Positions 5,734 through 8,731 of a DNA stretch of 8,731 nt are shown here, in pieces. A program made the position numbers and the translations under genes. Where the stretch lies: positions 1 to 8,731 of the forward strand of contig JACCXV010000209.1 in NCBI GenBank assembly GCA_013696835.1, given 5' to 3'. This DNA is from Gemmatimonadota bacterium (GTDB lineage: Bacteria; Gemmatimonadota; Gemmatimonadetes; JACCXV01). Under the pieces are notes generated by a model that worked only from the letters and a program-made list of their open reading frames with translations, was not told where the DNA came from and made no database searches. The number at the start of each line of letters is the position of its first letter. Positions within the stretch are counted from its first letter, which is position 1.

Positions 5734-7256
5734 TTGCGCGTCGAGTCCGCCGTCGCGCCGGTGGTGTCTGCGGCCGCGCCGGAGCTGTCGCCGGGGTCGG
5801 AGCCGGTCGCGCCCTCGCCCCCGCGCCCTTCCTTCTGTCCCTCTCCACCGGAGATGCGCCCCTCGCGCTGCGCCCTCCGCTCCTCGATGGCGCGCCGGCG
5901 CCTTCGCTCCAGCGCCGCGAGCTCGTTCGCGAAGGTGCCTGGATTCGCCATCTGGTAGTTCCCGAAGCCGATGCGGTCCTCGAACGCGATCTGGAAGCCC
6001 GGCACGTCATAGGTCCAGACCTCGAGCGGGAAGCTGCCGGAGTTGACCGGCCGGCGAATCACGTCATTGGGCGGCCCGAAGGCCACGTAGACGCGGCCGC
6101 GGTCCGATTTCCACCCGGGCCGCAGCTTGCTGCCGAAGCTCGCGTTCGCGGTTGCGATGCGCTGGAAGTAGGTCTCGAAGGCCTCGTTCGCCGGCGTCGC
6201 GGGGACCGGGTCGCGCACGGACCAGAAGTCGTTCCAGGCGTCGATGCGGCTCCCGGCTGGCGCCTTCTCGAGATCCTCGCGCTCGTCCTCGTTGGCCTCG
6301 TACGAGACCATCTCCACCGCTTCCTCCCAGTTCTTCTCGACCCACTGCGTGACTGCCGACAGCGACAGGCGGGTGAAGCTCTCGGCGAGCGTGGCGCCGG
6401 AGGCATCCTGCAGCGACACCGTGAGTCGGTATACCCCAGCCTCCATGCCTTGCCCGGGAACGTTGCCGTAGATGCGCGTAGTCGAGCCGCCTCCCTCCGG
6501 GGAAGGGACGTCGATCGGCGTGGTCGAGAGGGGTGCGGCCGCTACGCCTTCGCGCTCCGGGGCGACGGTCGCTACGAGCTTCGCCGGGCGGACCCTGGCC
6601 TCGGCACCGGGGTAGATCTCGACGAAGAACGGCACTTCCTGCGGCGACGTCGAATAGTAGTGGGACGGGAACAGGACGTGCTCGCGCCCGCCGTCACCCG
6701 CGGGGGTGAAGTACCGGAGCAGAACCGGCTCCGTGAGCGCATACCCGCTCGCCGGGGCGCCCATCGCGGGCACCTCGAGTGCGGTTTCGACCTTGCCCGT
6801 CTGGCCGCTCTGTCGATCGCGCACCTCCAGATCCAGGTCGTACGTGCCGGGCAGCAGGCCGAACTCCGATTGGAAGACGACCGTCTCGCGATCGACGATG
6901 GTCTCGTCGAAGGAGCGGACCCGCACTTCCTCGCGCCACGTGTTGCGGAAGGAGCCACGGTCGCCGCGAATCCGGAGCTCGACCTCGTAGGCCGCGCGGT
7001 AGCCGTCGTCCTCCTTCACGAACTGGAAGGTCTGATTGGACAGAGCGATGCCGAGCACCGCCTGGGAGCTGTCGGCACGTCCCTGCAGGAAGCTCACGTC
7101 CGCGAAGAACGGAATCTCCCCCTTGCCCCGGAGGGTGCCCGTCTGCTCGTAGATGGGGTCGCGGTCGAAGAGGTCCGTCGGACCCCTCACCTGAGCGGGG
7201 AGCGCGCCGGCGGCGAGAACGAGGACGGCAGAGGCGGAAAGGGCGGTGCGGGTCAT
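5730..7256 (-). CDS. GWxTD domain-containing exported protein
   Basis: A 508-residue envelope protein of unknown biochemical role. Start ATG 7254-7256 was chosen because GGAG precedes it by 6 nt and a signal peptide follows directly: MTRT, a hydrophobic run ALSASAVLVLAAG, then ALPA|Q as probable cleavage. A longer frame starting at 7541 adds 95 residues without export features and crosses the divergent promoter, so it is rejected. Residues 45-300 form beta-rich segments. Residues about 318-440 are the GWxTD domain, whose signature reads GWKSDRGRVYVAFGPP at 381-396, with Ser in place of the usual Thr, and ends near the VWTYDVPGFQIAFED stretch. A charged helix (ELAALERRRRRAIEERRAQ) at 445-463 and a low-complexity Gly/Glu/Asp/Ala/Thr tail to 508 follow. 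GWxTD proteins occur in Acidobacteriota, Gemmatimonadota and Bacteroidota-type genomes, often near envelope genes, as here beside a lytic transglycosylase. Family call firm, function unknown. Confidence 0.9.
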   Translation of the reverse strand: MTRTALSASAVLVLAAGALPAQVRGPTDLFDRDPIYEQTGTLRGKGEIPFFADVSFLQGRADSSQAVLGIALSNQTFQFVKEDDGYRAAYEVELRIRGDRGSFRNTWREEVRVRSFDETIVDRETVVFQSEFGLLPGTYDLDLEVRDRQSGQTGKVETALEVPAMGAPASGYALTEPVLLRYFTPAGDGGREHVLFPSHYYSTSPQEVPFFVEIYPGAEARVRPAKLVATVAPEREGVAAAPLSTTPIDVPSPEGGGSTTRIYGNVPGQGMEAGVYRLTVSLQDASGATLAESFTRLSLSAVTQWVEKNWEEAVEMVSYEANEDEREDLEKAPAGSRIDAWNDFWSVRDPVPATPANEAFETYFQRIATANASFGSKLRPGWKSDRGRVYVAFGPPNDVIRRPVNSGSFPLEVWTYDVPGFQIAFEDRIGFGNYQMANPGTFANELAALERRRRRAIEERRAQREGRISGGEGQKEGRGGEGATGSDPGDSSGAAADTTGATADSTRN

Positions 7257-7262
7257 GGTGCG

Positions 7263-7266
7263 CTCC
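7263..7266 (-). promoter_or_regulatory. Shine-Dalgarno GGAG for the GWxTD gene
   Basis: On the minus strand GGAGCGCACCATG places GGAG 6 nt before ATG 7254-7256. With the signal peptide that begins there, this fixes the start and excludes the longer upstream frame. Confidence 0.7.
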
Positions 7267-7357
7267 GGGCAGCGGGACTGGGGTTCGACGAGAGGCTGCG
7301 CCTTCGTACCCGGAGCGGACGACGAGGGTTTCGCGTGCGGGGCTTTGACCGGGCCGG

Positions 7358-7386
7358 TTGAACCGCTCACGGGCCGATGGTATAAT
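7358..7386 (+). promoter_or_regulatory. Sigma-70-type promoter for the lytic transglycosylase
   Basis: TTGAAC (7358-7363, 4 of 6 to TTGACA) is separated by 17 bp from a perfect TATAAT (7381-7386), which stands out in a GC-rich surrounding. Transcription would begin near 7392-7393 and leave a leader of about 66 nt before ATG 7459. It lies in the 202-bp gap between two divergent genes. A matching minus-strand promoter for the GWxTD gene was not found, although the -10 region reads ATTATA on that strand. Confidence 0.65.
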
Positions 7387-7458
7387 CTCCGACCCTTCAT
7401 CGAGCGGCGCCAGACGAACGACCCGTCGCAAGCGCGACGTGGCGCCCAAGCATCGCCC

Positions 7459-8731
7459 ATGAACGATCCATCCCTCCGGCGAGACGGCGTCTCCCCGACC
7501 GCAGCTCCCCCTCCGCGCGCCAGGACTCGCTGGTGGGTCATGGGCGTGGCGATGATGCTCGTGCCGCTCGCCGCCTGCGCCTCCGCCCCGCCGAACCGCG
7601 CCGCCTCCCCCCCGCCCCCTCCGTCAGTCCCCGCCCCGCCCCTGCCTGCCTCCGCGCCCGCCGACAGCCTCTCCGCCGAGGAGGTCCGCGATCTGGCCGC
7701 CGTGGAGGCCGAGACGTTTCACGGTCCGGTCGGCTCCTCGAACGACGACCTGGACGACGAGCTCGAGGATTTCCTGGGAGAGGAGAGCGACGCGCTGCTC
7801 AGCGAGCGAATCGATTACGACATCCCGATCGTGGTGAACGAGCGGGTGGACTACTTCATCGACTACTTCCAGAACCGCGTCGAGAAGTCCTTCGCGAAGT
7901 GGCTGGCACGCGCGCCGCAGTACGTGCCGTATCTGAAGGCGCGCTTTCGGCAGGCCGGCTTGCCGGAGGACCTGATCTACATCTCGCTGATCGAGAGCGG
8001 GTTCAGCGCGCAGGCGACCTCCCGGGCGAACGCCGTCGGGTACTGGCAATTCATCGCGGAGACGGGGCGCCGCTACGGTCTGCGCGTGGACCGCTGGGTG
8101 GACGAGCGCCGGGATTTCGAGAAGTCTACCGAAGCGGCCATCGCTTACCTGAGGGACCTGCACCGCATGTTCGGCTCGTGGTACCTGGCGGCGGCTGCGT
8201 ACAACTCGGGGGAGGGGAAGATCCAGAGGGCCATCGATCGCTACAAGTCCGAGAACCTGTGGGAGCTCTCGGAGTTCTCCTACCTGCGCGAGGAGACCAA
8301 GAACTACGTCCCCAAGCTGCTCGCCGCGATCCTCATCGCGAAGGAGCCGGCGCGCTACGGGTTCGCAGCCGTGCCAGAGCTCCCAGCGGTGGAGGTGGAC
8401 GAGGTCGCGGTGCCGTCGCAGACCGACCTGCGGGTCGTCGCGGCGGCCGCTGGCACCAGCCTCGAGGCCATTCGCGCGCTGAATCCAATGCTCCGCTCCC
8501 GCGCCACCCCGCCCGGAGAGAGCAGCTTCACGGTGCGAGTCCCGCGCGGGAGCGGAGCGGCCTTCACGGAGCGGCTCGCCCGGGTCCCGCCGCCGGCCCG
8601 CGCCCCCGAGCGCACCCACGTCGTGCGGCGCGGGGAGAACCCTGGCCGGATCGCCGCCCGCTACGGGATCAGCGCGCGCCAGCTGATGGCCGAGAACGGC
8701 ATCCGCAATCCGCGGGCGCTCCGCGTGGGCC
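7459..8731 (+). CDS. Lipoprotein lytic transglycosylase with LysM (MltD-like), 3' partial
   Basis: Membrane-anchored murein hydrolase that cleaves the glycan strand of peptidoglycan to 1,6-anhydro-muramic ends. The frame is open from ATG 7459 to the window end (424 codons, no stop). An Arg-rich start and the hydrophobic VMGVAMMLVPLAAC give a lipobox LAAC with Cys40 as the lipidated residue. A Pro-rich linker (43-67) and an acidic stretch (95-110) follow. The SLT domain spans about 155-300: catalytic Glu179 in SLIESGFS, GYWQF at 194-198 and AAYNSGEGK at 246-254. A weak LysM-like unit (VVAAAAGTSLEAIRALNP) lies at about 326-343, and a clear LysM begins at 386 (THVVRRGENPGRIAARYG) and runs off the end; more LysM copies may follow. 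No clear Shine-Dalgarno precedes 7459; ATG 7540 is an alternative but loses the basic n-region. A near-consensus promoter stands upstream, and the GWxTD gene is divergent. Confidence 0.92.
   Translation, partial: MNDPSLRRDGVSPTAAPPPRARTRWWVMGVAMMLVPLAACASAPPNRAASPPPPPSVPAPPLPASAPADSLSAEEVRDLAAVEAETFHGPVGSSNDDLDDELEDFLGEESDALLSERIDYDIPIVVNERVDYFIDYFQNRVEKSFAKWLARAPQYVPYLKARFRQAGLPEDLIYISLIESGFSAQATSRANAVGYWQFIAETGRRYGLRVDRWVDERRDFEKSTEAAIAYLRDLHRMFGSWYLAAAAYNSGEGKIQRAIDRYKSENLWELSEFSYLREETKNYVPKLLAAILIAKEPARYGFAAVPELPAVEVDEVAVPSQTDLRVVAAAAGTSLEAIRALNPMLRSRATPPGESSFTVRVPRGSGAAFTERLARVPPPARAPERTHVVRRGENPGRIAARYGISARQLMAENGIRNPRALRVG

Noticed and set aside
6450..7361. 303-residue plus-strand open frame opposite the GWxTD gene
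   Set aside because: Antisense to a signal peptide-bearing protein with a recognised domain; its composition is typical of a shadow frame.
7257..7541. 95-codon 5' extension of the GWxTD gene
   Set aside because: It would place the signal peptide internally and cross the promoter and start of the divergent gene; GGAG and ATG at 7256 give a better start.
7624..8619. 331-residue minus-strand open frame opposite the lytic transglycosylase
   Set aside because: The plus-strand frame has a lipobox, SLT catalytic motifs and LysM; the minus frame has none and is a codon-bias shadow.

Overview
This is an ordinary-looking chromosomal stretch of a GC-rich bacterium. It has six intact or window-truncated genes and one disrupted regulator gene. 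A GWxTD-domain secreted protein, a peptidoglycan amidase with a long N-terminal all-beta region, the one-subunit (alpha2) glycyl-tRNA synthetase and high GC together suggest Gemmatimonadota or a relative such as Acidobacteriota. This is an inference from gene families, not a phylogenetic result. No rRNA, tRNA, CRISPR array, transposase or phage gene was seen.

Left part (1-2354): the plus-strand 3' portion of an N-acetylmuramoyl-L-alanine amidase, whose start lies outside the window, converges on a minus-strand MarR-family gene. The MarR gene is the most interesting item. Its reading frame is continuous from a well-spaced Shine-Dalgarno/ATG at 2032 down to 1547 except for one TAA at 1922-1924. 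The codon sits where relatives carry the Tyr of an LTR-x-YD motif. The product is therefore split into a 36-residue head and a 123-residue DNA-binding remainder that could restart at tandem ATGs right after the stop. A near-palindrome of 24 bp in front of this gene is a candidate autoregulatory operator.

Middle (2355-5733): three plus-strand genes overlap as GTGA junctions and look like one translationally coupled operon. They are glycyl-tRNA synthetase, a beta-hydroxyacid dehydrogenase fused to a complete cupin domain, and a HAD-superfamily hydrolase. The fusion and the coupling of a tRNA synthetase to two small-molecule enzymes are the second point of interest. The HAD gene carries a 24-nt in-frame segment bounded by GGATCC repeats that may be an insertion.

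Right part (5730-8731): a minus-strand exported GWxTD-domain protein ends on the same CTAG tetranucleotide as the HAD gene. It is divergent from a lipoprotein lytic transglycosylase with C-terminal LysM, which runs off the window and has a good sigma-70-type promoter in front. Two peptidoglycan hydrolases (amidase and transglycosylase) thus flank the central operon, with the GWxTD envelope protein next to the second. I did not find a convincing new multi-gene system.
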